Source: Bacteroidales bacterium (GTDB lineage: Bacteria > Bacteroidota > Bacteroidia > Bacteroidales > Muribaculaceae). From it: a DNA stretch of 64,000 bases. This document shows positions 46,694 to 56,323 of the stretch, piece after piece. The stretch covers positions 1 to 64,000 of the forward strand of contig JAAVFI010000035.1 in assembly GCA_014800815.1 (NCBI GenBank), in the 5' to 3' direction. The notes under the pieces are model-generated. The model had not been told where the DNA came from, did no database searches, and saw nothing but the letters and a program-made list of their open reading frames with translations. Position numbers and translations under genes: made by a program. How positions within the stretch are numbered: the stretch's first letter is position 1; each line of letters begins with the position of its first letter.

Positions 46694-47407
46694 ATGATTA
46701 GTCTACGCCTGAAGTCAGTCCTCACATCCGGCTTCCGCACACTCGCGGCAGCCGTTGTGCTGTGCACCGGCTTTGCCGCTTCGGCGCAGACTGCACCCTA
46801 TAAATTCGACTTCGGTGTCGATCTCGGAATGAGCGGATATATAGGAGACGCCAACGGCTCCAATATCTTCAAGCGTCCCGGCTTCGACGGCGACCTCTCC
46901 TTCCGCTACAATGGCGATACCCGTTGGGCTATCCGTGGAATGTTCTCCACCTTCGGCCTCAGCGGTTCCACCGAAGGCATGGCCAACGTCCTCCCCGACC
47001 AGGCCGTATACACCTTCTCATCGCAGATATACGAGCTCAGCGCGCGAGGTGAGTTCAACTTCTTTGCCTACGGCATCGGCGAGACCTACAAGCGCCTCAA
47101 ACGCTGGTCTCCCTACCTCACTGTCGGCATCGGCGCCGCGCTTGCCTCATCCGGCGGCAACACCTACGTTGCTCCCACTATCCCTATGGGGCTCGGCATC
47201 AAATACAAACTCTCCGAGCGCTGGAATCTTGGCGTGGAATTTACCATGACCAAAGCTTTCAACGACCACTTCGACGGTGCCGACCTCGCCGATTTAAACC
47301 TTATTAAAACAGCGTTTTACAAGAATACCGACTGGTACTCACGCCTTACCATAGGCATCAGTTACGAATTCGGCAAACGCTGCGAAACCTGTCACTATGT
47401 CGACTAA
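46694..47407 (+). CDS. DUF6089-like outer-membrane barrel protein
   Basis: A 237-residue exported protein with a signal peptide (LAAAVVLCTGFAASAQ). The remainder has alternating strands typical of an 8- to 10-strand barrel (FDFGVDLGMSGYIGDANGSN; YLTVGIGAALAS; SRLTIGISYEFG). It matches DUF6089 by context and form. In Bacteroidales it usually precedes uppS. Its stop overlaps the uppS start by 11 nt. Confidence 0.8.
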   Translation: MISLRLKSVLTSGFRTLAAAVVLCTGFAASAQTAPYKFDFGVDLGMSGYIGDANGSNIFKRPGFDGDLSFRYNGDTRWAIRGMFSTFGLSGSTEGMANVLPDQAVYTFSSQIYELSARGEFNFFAYGIGETYKRLKRWSPYLTVGIGAALASSGGNTYVAPTIPMGLGIKYKLSERWNLGVEFTMTKAFNDHFDGADLADLNLIKTAFYKNTDWYSRLTIGISYEFGKRCETCHYVD

Positions 47408-48176
47408 TCCGGTAAATATGACAAATATTTCACACATCGATACCTCAAGACTTCCGGCTCACGTTGCCATTATTATGGACGGCAACGGCCGTTGGGCGCA
47501 GGCCCGCGGACTCGAAAGACCCGAAGGGCACGTCGAAGGAGTCAAAACCGTGCGCCGGATTACCGAAGAAGCATCCAAAATAGGCATCGGATACCTCACG
47601 CTCTACACCTTCTCCACCGAGAACTGGAATCGTCCTCGCGAAGAAGTGGATGCCCTCATGCTCCTCATCGTTACCGCTATCGAGCGCGAGACCCCCGACC
47701 TTATTAAAAATAATGTGCGTCTCACCGCAATAGGCGACCTCTCGCGCATGCCCGAGTTCGCCCGCACACGCCTTGAGAAATGTATCTCCGATACCTCGCA
47801 CTGCACCGGACTCACACTCGTGCTCGCACTGAGCTACTCCTCGCGTTGGGAGATACTCGAAGCCGTACGCAATCTCGCCGCAAAAGCCGCGAAAGGCGAA
47901 ATCAACCCCGCCGAAATATCCGAAAGCGACTTTGCTGCCGAACTCACCACCCGCGATATCCCCGACCCCGACCTGCTGATACGCACCGGCGGAGATATGC
48001 GTGTGAGCAACTTCCTCCTCTATCAGATAGCATACACAGAACTGATGGTCACGCCTACTTACTGGCCCGACTATTCGGCTGAAGATTTCAGAAATCACAT
48101 GATACAGTATCAGACACGACAGCGACGATTCGGCCTTACCGGCGAGCAAGTCTCCGGCTCCGAATCAAATTCCTGA
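47397..48176 (+). CDS. uppS: undecaprenyl diphosphate synthase
   Basis: A cis-prenyltransferase of 259 residues that makes the C55 carrier for peptidoglycan and surface glycans. The signature HVAIIMDGNGRWAQARG has the catalytic Asp28. LTLYTFSTENWNRPREEV and DLLIRTGGDMRVSNFLLYQI are also present. A second ATG at residue 8 (MTNISHID) would shorten the overlap with the barrel gene and is a reasonable alternative. bamA follows 52 nt later. Confidence 0.95.
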   Translation: MSTNPVNMTNISHIDTSRLPAHVAIIMDGNGRWAQARGLERPEGHVEGVKTVRRITEEASKIGIGYLTLYTFSTENWNRPREEVDALMLLIVTAIERETPDLIKNNVRLTAIGDLSRMPEFARTRLEKCISDTSHCTGLTLVLALSYSSRWEILEAVRNLAAKAAKGEINPAEISESDFAAELTTRDIPDPDLLIRTGGDMRVSNFLLYQIAYTELMVTPTYWPDYSAEDFRNHMIQYQTRQRRFGLTGEQVSGSESNS

Positions 48177-48228
48177 ACCAATCCTGTCAATACTCACAAA
48201 TCCTGCAATAGATAGTCCTTCACAAATC

Positions 48229-50871
48229 ATGCGTCATACCCTAAACCTTTTCCTCGGTCTCATCCTCGTCATACTCACTCAGAGTGCGGTACCTGCCGCG
48301 GCTCAGGCTCCGGCCGATACTATCTACAACCCTCCGGTACTCTACACCTCAATGCCGTCGGTTTACGAGATTGCCGGAATCACCATCGAGGGTGCTCCGA
48401 ACTACGACGATTATCTGATTCTCGGTTACGCCGGCCTTAAGGAAGGCGACAAGCTCACCATTCCCGGCGACGATATCACCAACGCCGTGAAGCGTCTTAT
48501 GCGACAGACTCTTTTCGCGCAGGCTCGTATCGAACTCGAGAAAGTAGTGGGCGACAAGGCCTGGCTCAAAATCGTGCTCCGCACTCAGCCCCGTATCAGT
48601 TCGGTGAACTATATCGGCGCCAAGAAGAGCGAAATCAAAGACCTGCAGGAACGCCTCCAGCTCCAGAAGGGCAACTCTATCACACGAAATATGGTAAACC
48701 GTGCCGAGGCTATTGTCGAAAAGTACTATAAGGACAAGGGCTTTGGCAACGTAACAGTGCGCATCGACCTCCGCGAAGACCTCTCTAATAGAGATGAGGA
48801 AATCGTCGACATCGTCATCGACAAGCACAACAAAGTGAAGGTACACAAGATTTATATCGACGGCAACGAGGTATTCTCCGACGGTGCTATCAAGCGCACA
48901 ATGAAGAAGACCAACGAGAAGAACGATATTCTCAAGATATTCAACCAGAGGAAGTTCGTTGAAAATGACTACGAAGACGACCTCAACCGAATCCTCGAAA
49001 AATACAACGAAAAAGGCTACCGCGACGCCCGCATCGTTGCCGACAGCGTGGTGCAATACGACGATAACACCGTAGACGTTTACATCACCCTCGACGAAGG
49101 CCGCAAGTACTATATCAAGGATATCTCATGGGTAGGTAATACACTGTATCCCACCGAAGTACTCGACGACTTCCTCGGCATGAAGCCCGGCGACGTGTAC
49201 AACCAGAAGCTCATGAAGAAGCGCCTCACCGACGACGACGACGCTGTGGCCAACCTCTACATGGACAAGGGTTACCTATTCTACAACCTCGTGCCGATCG
49301 AAAGCGAAATCGAAGGCGACTCTATCAGACTCGAAATGCGAATGATGGAAGGCCCGCAGGCTCGAATCAACAACGTGGTAATCAACGGTAACGACCGTCT
49401 TTACGAAAAAGTAATCCGTCGCGAGCTGCGTGTTCGTCCGGGCGACCTCTTCAGCAAGAGCGACCTCATGCGTTCTGCTCGCGAAATCGCCCAGACCGGT
49501 CACTTCAACCCCGAGAACATGGATATACAGCCCGAGCCTAACGAAGAAAACGGTACCGTCGACATCGTATTCAACCTCGAGACAAAGAATAACGACCAGG
49601 TGGAATTCTCGCTCGGTTGGGGTCAGACAGGTATTATCGGTAAACTCCAGCTCAAGTTCTCCAACTTCTCTATCAAGAATCTCTTCTACCCGAGCACATA
49701 CCGCGGCATCATCCCGCAGGGCGAAGGTCAGACATTCTCTATCAGCGCGCAGACCAATGCCCGCTACTACCAGTCCTACGCAGTGTCGTTCCTCGACCCC
49801 TGGTTCGGAGGCAAGCGACCCAACTCACTCTCCGTATCGGCATACTACAGCCGCCAGACAGGTGTGAACTCATCGTTCTACAATAATTCTTGGGCAAACT
49901 CAAGCTACTGGGGCTCAGGCCTGGGATACTATCCCGGCAGCTACGGCGCATACGACTACAACGACTACTACCAGAGCAGCTACGAAAATTCGCTCGACCC
50001 CAACAAGGTGCTCCAGCTCGTGGGTGTGAACATCGGCTTCGGTAAGCGTCTCAAGTGGCCCGACGACTGGTTCACATTCACCGCCGAACTCGGCTACAAC
50101 TGGTACTACCTCAAGAACTGGGACTACCTCTACTATATGAACAACGGTACCTCGAATGCTATCGTGCTCGGCCTCACCCTCGCACGTAACTCTATCGACA
50201 ACCCCATCTTCACACGTAGCGGTTCGATGTTCTCGCTCAACCTCCAGATCACTCCTCCCGCTCAGCTCTTCACCGGCAAGCGCGACTGGAAGAAACTCTC
50301 CGAAGAGAACACTCAGGAATCCAAGAAGCAGCTCTACCAGTGGATTGAATACTGGAAACTCCGCTTCAAGTCTCGCACCTACACCCCGCTGTCGCAGAAT
50401 CCTCAGTGGACTCCCGTGCTCATGACCCGCTTCGACTTCGGTCTTATCGGAAGCTACAACAAGTATCTCAAGACTCCCTTCGAGACATTCTACGTCGGTG
50501 GCGACGGTATGTCAGGCTCTTACACCTACGCTACCGAGACTATCGCCCTCCGCGGTTACGACAACGGCTCGCTCACTCCCTGGCAGAGCGAAGGCTACGC
50601 CTACACCCGCATGGGACTTGAGCTCCACTTCCCCCTCATGCTCCAGCAGTCAACCACAATCTACGCCCTCGGCTTCGTGGAAGCAGGTAACGCATGGACC
50701 TCTGTGAGTCAGTTCAATCCCTTCTCGCTCAAGCGTTCGGCAGGTGCCGGTGTCCGCATCCAGCTCCCCATGGTCGGCCTTATGGGTATCGACTGGGCCT
50801 ACGGTTTCGACAAAGTCAACGGTGAAAGAGGCGGCAGCCACTTCCACTTCATTCTCGGTCAGGAATTCTAA
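48229..50871 (+). CDS. bamA: outer-membrane protein assembly factor BamA
   Basis: An 880-residue protein with signal peptide (LFLGLILVILTQSAVPAAAQA), five POTRA domains (about 45-430) and a 16-strand barrel that folds other outer-membrane proteins. POTRA marks include ITIEGAPNYDD, KVHKIYIDGNEVFSDGAIKR and KYYIKDISWVGNTLYP. The barrel includes YRGIIPQGEGQ, ALRGYDNGSLTP and the end HFHFILGQEF with terminal Phe. Two Skp-type chaperones follow. Confidence 0.95.
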   Translation: MRHTLNLFLGLILVILTQSAVPAAAQAPADTIYNPPVLYTSMPSVYEIAGITIEGAPNYDDYLILGYAGLKEGDKLTIPGDDITNAVKRLMRQTLFAQARIELEKVVGDKAWLKIVLRTQPRISSVNYIGAKKSEIKDLQERLQLQKGNSITRNMVNRAEAIVEKYYKDKGFGNVTVRIDLREDLSNRDEEIVDIVIDKHNKVKVHKIYIDGNEVFSDGAIKRTMKKTNEKNDILKIFNQRKFVENDYEDDLNRILEKYNEKGYRDARIVADSVVQYDDNTVDVYITLDEGRKYYIKDISWVGNTLYPTEVLDDFLGMKPGDVYNQKLMKKRLTDDDDAVANLYMDKGYLFYNLVPIESEIEGDSIRLEMRMMEGPQARINNVVINGNDRLYEKVIRRELRVRPGDLFSKSDLMRSAREIAQTGHFNPENMDIQPEPNEENGTVDIVFNLETKNNDQVEFSLGWGQTGIIGKLQLKFSNFSIKNLFYPSTYRGIIPQGEGQTFSISAQTNARYYQSYAVSFLDPWFGGKRPNSLSVSAYYSRQTGVNSSFYNNSWANSSYWGSGLGYYPGSYGAYDYNDYYQSSYENSLDPNKVLQLVGVNIGFGKRLKWPDDWFTFTAELGYNWYYLKNWDYLYYMNNGTSNAIVLGLTLARNSIDNPIFTRSGSMFSLNLQITPPAQLFTGKRDWKKLSEENTQESKKQLYQWIEYWKLRFKSRTYTPLSQNPQWTPVLMTRFDFGLIGSYNKYLKTPFETFYVGGDGMSGSYTYATETIALRGYDNGSLTPWQSEGYAYTRMGLELHFPLMLQQSTTIYALGFVEAGNAWTSVSQFNPFSLKRSAGAGVRIQLPMVGLMGIDWAYGFDKVNGERGGSHFHFILGQEF

Positions 50872-50922
50872 ACCTTTTGCCTCCTCAAGCGTCTTATTGA
50901 TATACACATAATTAGATAAGAT

Positions 50923-51438
50923 ATGAAAAAGACATTTATAGCACTTATTCTTGCCGTTTTCGCATGCGCGGCTGCTTCGGCACAGAAGTTCGCGCTCGTA
51001 GATATGGAGTACATCTTCAAGAATGTTCCCGCTTACGAAATGGCCAACGAGCAGCTCAACCAGCTCTCGCAGCGCTGGCAGAAAGAGATTGAAGCCGTCG
51101 GCAAAGAAGCGGAGACTATGTACAACAACTACCTCTCCGATAAAGTATTCCTCACTCCCGAGCAGATCAAGACACGCGAAGCCGAGATTGTGGCTAAAGA
51201 AAAAGCCGCTACCGAGCTTCGCTACAAATACTTCGGCCCCGAAGGCGAACTTTACCAGAAGCGCCAGACACTCCTCAAACCTATCCAGGACGACGTGTAC
51301 AACGCCGTGAAGAAGGTGGCCGAAGAGCGTGGATACCAGACGATATTCGACCGTGCTTCGTCGGCCGACATCGTATATGCCTCCCCGAGAATCGACATCA
51401 GCAACGAAGTCCTCGCAAAATTGGGATATTCCAATTAA
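50923..51438 (+). CDS. OmpH/Skp-family periplasmic chaperone (first copy)
   Basis: A 171-residue exported chaperone: signal peptide (FIALILAVFACAAASAQ), then KFALVDMEYIFKNVP and a long helical stretch (about 40-125) as in the Skp tentacle. It carries unfolded barrel proteins to BamA, which is encoded just upstream. The two adjacent paralogues differ substantially, so they may have different clients. Confidence 0.92.
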   Translation: MKKTFIALILAVFACAAASAQKFALVDMEYIFKNVPAYEMANEQLNQLSQRWQKEIEAVGKEAETMYNNYLSDKVFLTPEQIKTREAEIVAKEKAATELRYKYFGPEGELYQKRQTLLKPIQDDVYNAVKKVAEERGYQTIFDRASSADIVYASPRIDISNEVLAKLGYSN

Positions 51439-51444
51439 TTTACT

Positions 51445-51452
51445 TAATTTTG
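51445..51452 (+). promoter_or_regulatory. -7 element of the second OmpH/Skp gene
   Basis: TAATTTTG matches TAnnTTTG and is 49 nt before the ATG at 51502. It allows the second chaperone to be expressed separately from bamA. Confidence 0.5.
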
Positions 51453-51501
51453 CATTAGAGTTAACCGAATTATCAAAAAACAAATTTATACAAGCATTCT
51501 T

Positions 51502-52005
51502 ATGTTCAAAAAACTTCTTCTTGCCGTAGCTCTCGTTCTCCCCGTGAGCGCAATGGCGCAGAAATTTGGCGTTGTAGACCTCGAATCTATCTTCACCGCT
51601 ATGCCCGAAACTACAGAGATGCAGGCTCAGATTGAGAAGACTACAAAGCAATACGAAGCCGAATCTCAGAAACTCATGGACGAGGTCAACAACCTCTACG
51701 TTGAGTTCCAGAAAGTAGCTAACGACCCCAATACTCTCGAATCTATCAAAGAGCGTCGTCGTCAGGAAATCGAAGAGAAATATCAGAAAGTTGAGCAGTT
51801 CCGCAACAACGCTCAGCAGGACCTCATGCGTCTGCAGCAGACTCTCATGGCTCCTATCCAGACCAAAGTAACCGATGCCGTTAAGTCGGTAGGTACCGAG
51901 GGTGGCTACACTTTCATCTTCCCCAACGATCCCGGTCTCATCATGTACCAGGGTGGCGACGTTGTAGACGTTACTCCCGCCGTTAAGACCAAACTCGGAA
52001 TCTGA
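51502..52005 (+). CDS. OmpH/Skp-family periplasmic chaperone (second copy)
   Basis: A 167-residue chaperone: signal peptide (LLLAVALVLPVSAMAQ), KFGVVDLESIFTAMPE, a coiled-coil-like arm (about 35-115) and TKLGI at the end. Compared with the first copy it has its own promoter. A perfect GC-rich hairpin follows. Confidence 0.92.
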   Translation: MFKKLLLAVALVLPVSAMAQKFGVVDLESIFTAMPETTEMQAQIEKTTKQYEAESQKLMDEVNNLYVEFQKVANDPNTLESIKERRRQEIEEKYQKVEQFRNNAQQDLMRLQQTLMAPIQTKVTDAVKSVGTEGGYTFIFPNDPGLIMYQGGDVVDVTPAVKTKLGI

Positions 52006-52027
52006 TAGAATTTCGTAAGACATAATG

Positions 52028-52056
52028 CGAGGCCGCGCAGCATCTGCGCGGCCTCG
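52028..52056 (+). terminator. 13-bp perfect hairpin after the Skp gene
   Basis: 52028-52040 pairs with 52044-52056 without mismatch around a CAT loop. No T-run follows directly, so it may also be an mRNA 3'-end stabiliser. Confidence 0.6.
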
Positions 52057-52103
52057 TTGCGTTGATTTAGCTGCAAACACTTGCATAATCCCGCAATTTT
52101 GAG

Positions 52104-52111
52104 TAATTTTG
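52104..52111 (+). promoter_or_regulatory. -7 element of the lipid operon
   Basis: TAATTTTG fits TAnnTTTG, giving a 5' leader of about 155 nt before the ATG at 52274. The rest of the gap shows no gene. Confidence 0.5.
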
Positions 52112-52273
52112 GCAAAGATTACTGAAATTAACAGAGGTCGCGAGGCCACTTATCGGTGTGAGATATGATTCAAGCGCCTGTGTTTCAGTCGTTAAGCTAA
52201 TAAACTATCTGAAAATTTTTCTCCCGAGAGCATTATTTTCAGTCATTATCATGTTTTAAAACAACTGCAGATC

Positions 52274-52966
52274 ATGGGAAATGAAGATGCTGAACGCATT
52301 CAGACCTCAGTCCTGAACAGACTCGAAAAAAAGGCCCTTTTGTGGCTCGCAGAGCGTCAGCCCGAGTGGATGACATCCGATATGCTCACTTATTTCGGCG
52401 TTGCCGCCGCAGTGCTCTACGCAGTATTCTGCTGGCTCGCAAATATCAACGTCAATTACTTATGGGCTTCATCATTCTGCCTCGTCCTCAACTGGTACGG
52501 CGATAGCCTCGACGGTACACTCGCCCGTTTCCGCCAGACACAGCGTCCCAAGTACGGCTTCTTCATCGACCACTCGCTCGATGCCCTCACCACATGCCTT
52601 TTCTGCATCGGCCTCGGCCTCTCGCCTATGATGCAGATGAGCATAGCCCTCTTCATCATGGGCGGCTACCTGTGCATGTCTATCTACACCTACCTCTCTA
52701 CGATTATCATCGGCAAATTCCGCCTTACCTACGCAAGCCTCGGTCCCACGGAAGTACGCCTCATACTCATTGCGGTGTATATCCTCTTTATCTATAATCC
52801 CTGGCCCGATTTCTACTTCAAAGTCTTCGGCCAGAACTGGACTATCTACGACTGCCTCGGCGCTATCGTTGCCACTATCCTCTTCCTCATCTACATTGTG
52901 AGCATGAGCAAAGACCTCAAGATGCTTGCAAAGCAGGATCCTCCTAAAAAATATACAAAGAAATAA
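52274..52966 (+). CDS. CDP-alcohol phosphatidyltransferase family protein
   Basis: A 230-residue membrane enzyme of about six helices. The CDP-AP motif is DSLDGTLARFRQTQRPKYGF then FIDHSLD, which fits D-x2-DG-x2-AR with a following GxxxDxxxD form. It transfers a phosphoryl-alcohol between CDP-lipid and an alcohol; the product (phosphatidylinositol, -glycerol or another head group) cannot be read from sequence. The next gene starts directly after its stop. Confidence 0.85.
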   Translation: MGNEDAERIQTSVLNRLEKKALLWLAERQPEWMTSDMLTYFGVAAAVLYAVFCWLANINVNYLWASSFCLVLNWYGDSLDGTLARFRQTQRPKYGFFIDHSLDALTTCLFCIGLGLSPMMQMSIALFIMGGYLCMSIYTYLSTIIIGKFRLTYASLGPTEVRLILIAVYILFIYNPWPDFYFKVFGQNWTIYDCLGAIVATILFLIYIVSMSKDLKMLAKQDPPKKYTKK

Positions 52967-53533
52967 ATGGGAAACCCGAATATAGGGAAGTCCAACGAAA
53001 AACTTAGCGAAGTAAAGAAGAAGTTATTCTACAGCAACGGCTTCTTCTTTACTTTGCTGCGTTCAAGCGTGTCTTCGCAGCTCTGCGGCTGGATAGATAC
53101 GCTCACTGCGTTCCTTGCATTCTCGCTCTTCGACCTCACCGCGTGGCTGTCTACAGCTATCGGAGCCTTCATAGGTGGTGTATTCAACTGCATCATCAAC
53201 TACAAATACACCTTCCGTGCCAAGGGCGTGGCTTGGCGCACAGCCCTTACAAAATTCGCCTTCGTATGGACCGGTTCGCTGCTCCTCAACAGTTTCGGCA
53301 CACAGGAAGTGTACTCGCTCGTACGTGATTGGGAGTGGCTCCACGAAGTGACCGGCGGCATTGCCGAAGACGGCACTTTCCTCGCCGCCCGACTTTTCGT
53401 TGCTCTCGCAGTGTCTTTGTGCTGGAATTTCCTCCTGCAGCGCAACTTCGTATTCAAGGAATCTCGCCTTGACCCTTATATCAATCGTGTACTCGACCGT
53501 CTCGGTATCGTTTCTAAAAAATCAAATTCTTAA
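52967..53533 (+). CDS. GtrA-family membrane protein
   Basis: A 188-residue protein with four membrane helices (for example FLAFSLFDLTAWLSTAIGAF; FVALAVSLCWNFLLQRNFVF). The WNFLLQRNFVF end is typical of GtrA, a family that flips or helps move undecaprenyl-linked sugars. It starts on the base after the previous stop and precedes the acyltransferase by 7 nt, suggesting a joint role in making or moving a lipid. Confidence 0.85.
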   Translation: MGNPNIGKSNEKLSEVKKKLFYSNGFFFTLLRSSVSSQLCGWIDTLTAFLAFSLFDLTAWLSTAIGAFIGGVFNCIINYKYTFRAKGVAWRTALTKFAFVWTGSLLLNSFGTQEVYSLVRDWEWLHEVTGGIAEDGTFLAARLFVALAVSLCWNFLLQRNFVFKESRLDPYINRVLDRLGIVSKKSNS

Positions 53534-53540
53534 GCCGGAT

Positions 53541-54452
53541 ATGGAAACCAAAAAAAATCAATTTGGAGAAGACGTATATGTCTTCGAGGAGTATCCTAAT
53601 GTTGAGGTACGTCCCGACGTTATCAATATGCGCGACGTAGTCGATTTGGTTCCACAGGCTGCTAAATACCCGCGCCTTGTCAAGTGGCTCATGCACGTCT
53701 TCAAAATGGACGAAGTGAACCGCATCCACTCCACATGGTGCAAGACTCCCGGCCCCGAATTCACCAAGCACCTCATATTCGACGAGTTCAACATCGACCT
53801 GCAGGTCGATGGCATGGATATCCTCGAGCGCTATAAAGAAGGCCCGTTCATCACCGTAAGCAACCACCCCTTCGGCTCTATCGACGGCATCGCCCTGATA
53901 TATATCGTCACGCGCGTACGTCCCAAGTACAAAGTGGTGGTCAACATGATTCTCGACAAGATTTCGGCCATGCGCCCCAACTTCATATCTGTCGACCAGT
54001 CGGCCTCCAGCGACCCCGAGAAGCGTGCAGTGTCGGTCAACGGTGTCCGCGAAGTACTCTCAATGCTTCGTCGCGGTGAGCCCGTAGGATTCTTCCCCGC
54101 CGGCGCTATCGGCATGACAGACAAAGACGGCATCATCGTAGACCGTCCCTGGCGTCCCGAAGTACTTCAGATTATACAGAAAGCCAAAGTCCCCGTAATT
54201 CCCATATACTTCCACGGCACAAACTCCCGCCTCTTCAACTTCCTCGGACACCACTGTGTGCCCCTCCGCACAGCATGGCTCGTGCGTGAACTCATGAAGA
54301 AGAAAGGCAAGCCCATGCGTGTGAGCATCGGAGAGCCCGTCACCGTAGAGAAGCAGGCCGAATTCGGCGGCGATGCCGAGGCTCTCGGTTGGTATCTGCG
54401 CATGCAGACCTACGACCTCTCGGGCCGGCACGTCACCACCATGAGCAAGTAA
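53541..54452 (+). CDS. lysophospholipid acyltransferase-family protein (OlsA/hemolysin-like)
   Basis: A 303-residue PlsC-superfamily acyltransferase. The catalytic block is NHPFGSIDG (close to the NHPLGGLDG of the OlsA/hemolysin subgroup), with GFFPAGAIG and VIPIYFHGTNS later. Subgroup members O-acylate ornithine lipids; in Bacteroides related enzymes make glycine lipids, and either is possible here. It has no N-terminal membrane helix. ATG at 53541 is used; a frame opening at 53361 runs inside gtrA. It ends next to the convergent apbE stop with no gap. Confidence 0.82.
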   Translation: METKKNQFGEDVYVFEEYPNVEVRPDVINMRDVVDLVPQAAKYPRLVKWLMHVFKMDEVNRIHSTWCKTPGPEFTKHLIFDEFNIDLQVDGMDILERYKEGPFITVSNHPFGSIDGIALIYIVTRVRPKYKVVVNMILDKISAMRPNFISVDQSASSDPEKRAVSVNGVREVLSMLRRGEPVGFFPAGAIGMTDKDGIIVDRPWRPEVLQIIQKAKVPVIPIYFHGTNSRLFNFLGHHCVPLRTAWLVRELMKKKGKPMRVSIGEPVTVEKQAEFGGDAEALGWYLRMQTYDLSGRHVTTMSK

Positions 54453-55415
54453 TCAATACTCAGCCACAGTACCGTCGGCCGTCACCATTATGCCGTGCGT
54501 CCCCGTGGCCGACAGTATTCTCTTCACCTCTATAGTATCGCCAAGCGCCATACAGGCCGTGGCAAGAGCATCGGCTGTAGCGCAGTCCGAGGCAAACACC
54601 GTGGCCGAAGCTATGCTTGATTGCACCGGGTAGCCCGTTACGGGCGAAATGGTATGGCCCAGCTGACGGCCTTCCTCATCGCTGCGGAAACGGCGATAAT
54701 TTCCCGACGTCGCTATAGCCGTACGCTCCTCATCAAGCTCAAGCACCGACATCCGTGTGTGCGAGTTTCCGGCAGCAGGAGCATCAAGTTGAATCCTCCA
54801 ATTCTTGCCCTTGGGGTTGTGTCCGCGCGAGAGTATCTCACCCCCTATCTCCACCAGATAATCAGAGCAGCCGCTTCTCTCAAGCAGCCGCCCGATGCAC
54901 TCCACGCCATATCCTTTGGCTATCGACGAAAAGTCAAAAGCTGTATCCTCGTTTTTCTTCACAATCTTCCCCTCTGCGTCGATATCGCAGTCGCCTATAC
55001 CCACGCTCGCGAGAGCCTCGGCCACGGCGGCAGAGTCGGGTAGTTCGCCCGATTCGGTGCGCCCGAAGCCCCATAAATCAGTGAGAGGCGCAACAGTAGG
55101 GTCGTACATTCCGCCCGTCAGTCCGCTAATGTGCTTTGCCAGGGTAAACACCTCGCGGAAATCATCGCTCACCGAGTCGGTCAGCCCGCTGTTTATCATC
55201 GACACCGTCGATGCCGGGTTGAACATAGAGAGCTCGGAGTCGATTCGTTTAAGCTCCACCCTGATTTCTTCGTCAAGATTTTTCGCGGAATTATATACAA
55301 TATGGTAGGTCGTACCCCAGGTTTGGCCGTCCGTAGTATAAAAAGTGCGTTCGCAACTTGCAAATATCAAAATTAATACCGAAATTAGCGGCACAAACCT
55401 CATACGCTTTTTCAT
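54453..55415 (-). CDS. apbE: FAD:protein FMN transferase ApbE
   Basis: A 320-residue exported lipoprotein (VPLISVLILIFASC lipobox) that attaches FMN covalently to threonines of proteins such as NqrB/NqrC and RnfG. Marks: TWGTTYHIVYN, SMFNPASTVSMIN, DFSSIAKGYGVE, LVEIGGEILSRG and HTISPVTGYPVQSSIASATV. No nqr/rnf gene is in the window. Its 3' end abuts the acyltransferase stop, so the transcripts converge. Confidence 0.95.
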   Translation of the reverse strand: MKKRMRFVPLISVLILIFASCERTFYTTDGQTWGTTYHIVYNSAKNLDEEIRVELKRIDSELSMFNPASTVSMINSGLTDSVSDDFREVFTLAKHISGLTGGMYDPTVAPLTDLWGFGRTESGELPDSAAVAEALASVGIGDCDIDAEGKIVKKNEDTAFDFSSIAKGYGVECIGRLLERSGCSDYLVEIGGEILSRGHNPKGKNWRIQLDAPAAGNSHTRMSVLELDEERTAIATSGNYRRFRSDEEGRQLGHTISPVTGYPVQSSIASATVFASDCATADALATACMALGDTIEVKRILSATGTHGIMVTADGTVAEY

Positions 55416-55541
55416 ATCATCTTCTTTTTGTTCCTACAAATGTACTAAAAAATTCGTCAACTGCGAACCCCCTGCCTTCATCACACGTTCACTATTTAGA
55501 AACCTGAATAATTCATAGAACCCTCTAACATCAAAAAGAAT

Positions 55542-56111
55542 ATGCGTAGCTTTATCTTTCTCGCCGAAGGCTTTGAAGAAATCGAAGCCCTTACAACAAT
55601 CGACGTAATGCGCCGTGCAGGTATGGACATCAAATCCGTATCCATCACTTCCGACCGTCAGGTAACAGGCGCACACGGCATCACCGTCACCACCGACCTC
55701 ACCTTCAAAGAAGCCGACTTCGGCGGCTCCGAATGGCTTATACTCCCCGGCGGCCTCCCCGGCGCTACAAATCTCGCCTCCGACGAAGCCCTCTGTGACC
55801 TCCTGAGAGTCCACAAAGGCAAGATTGCCGCAATCTGCGCAGCCCCTGCAGTAGTGCTCGCGCCCCTCGGCCTCCTCAACGGCAAAGAAGCGACATGCTA
55901 CCCCGGCTTCGAAGAAGAGTGCATCAAACACGGAGCCGCTATGCGAGATACACAAGTAGTAGTCACTGACAAAATCATTACCGGCAACGGCCCCAGCGCA
56001 GCTCTTCCCTTCGCCCTCGCTATCGTGGCAGCCTCTCTTGGCGAACCCGCAGCCCGCGAGATCGGCTCAGGAATGTTGTACTATCCCAAAGCACAGAATT
56101 TCTACTTCTGA
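55542..56111 (+). CDS. DJ-1/PfpI family protein
   Basis: A 189-residue protein of the YajL/ThiJ branch. The nucleophile elbow is AAICAAPAVVLAPLG with the redox-sensitive Cys; RSFIFLAEGFEEIEALTTID has the conserved Glu. Members act as glyoxalase, deglycase or chaperone; activities are disputed. Monocistronic. Confidence 0.9.
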   Translation: MRSFIFLAEGFEEIEALTTIDVMRRAGMDIKSVSITSDRQVTGAHGITVTTDLTFKEADFGGSEWLILPGGLPGATNLASDEALCDLLRVHKGKIAAICAAPAVVLAPLGLLNGKEATCYPGFEEECIKHGAAMRDTQVVVTDKIITGNGPSAALPFALAIVAASLGEPAAREIGSGMLYYPKAQNFYF

Positions 56112-56162
56112 TTCCATACACACTGCAAAATATTTTTTGCCGGGTTCACACGAGGCGTCAAG

Positions 56163-56186
56163 CCGGGTGGTGGGCCCGGTTTTTTT
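56163..56186 (+). terminator. terminator of the DJ-1 gene
   Basis: CCGGG (56163-56167) pairs with CCCGG (56175-56179) and is followed by TTTTTTT. Confidence 0.6.
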
Positions 56187-56261
56187 TATATTTTCAAGAG
56201 TGGCTAAGTGATACTCGGACTTTTGCATCGCAGAGGAAATTGACGTATCGACAAAAATGCT

Positions 56262-56301
56262 CCGGGCCCGCTTCTTGCGATTGAGCAAGAGGCGGGCCCG
56301 G
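56262..56301 (-). terminator. strong terminator of the Ivy-like gene
   Basis: A 16-bp stem (CCGGGCCCGC 56262-56271 plus TCTTGC 56273-56278, with 56285-56290 and 56292-56301) has one internal mismatch. On the minus strand it is followed by a five-T run. It is 23 nt after the stop. Confidence 0.75.
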
Positions 56302-56323
56302 CTAAGAGGTGGTATGTGCTGTA

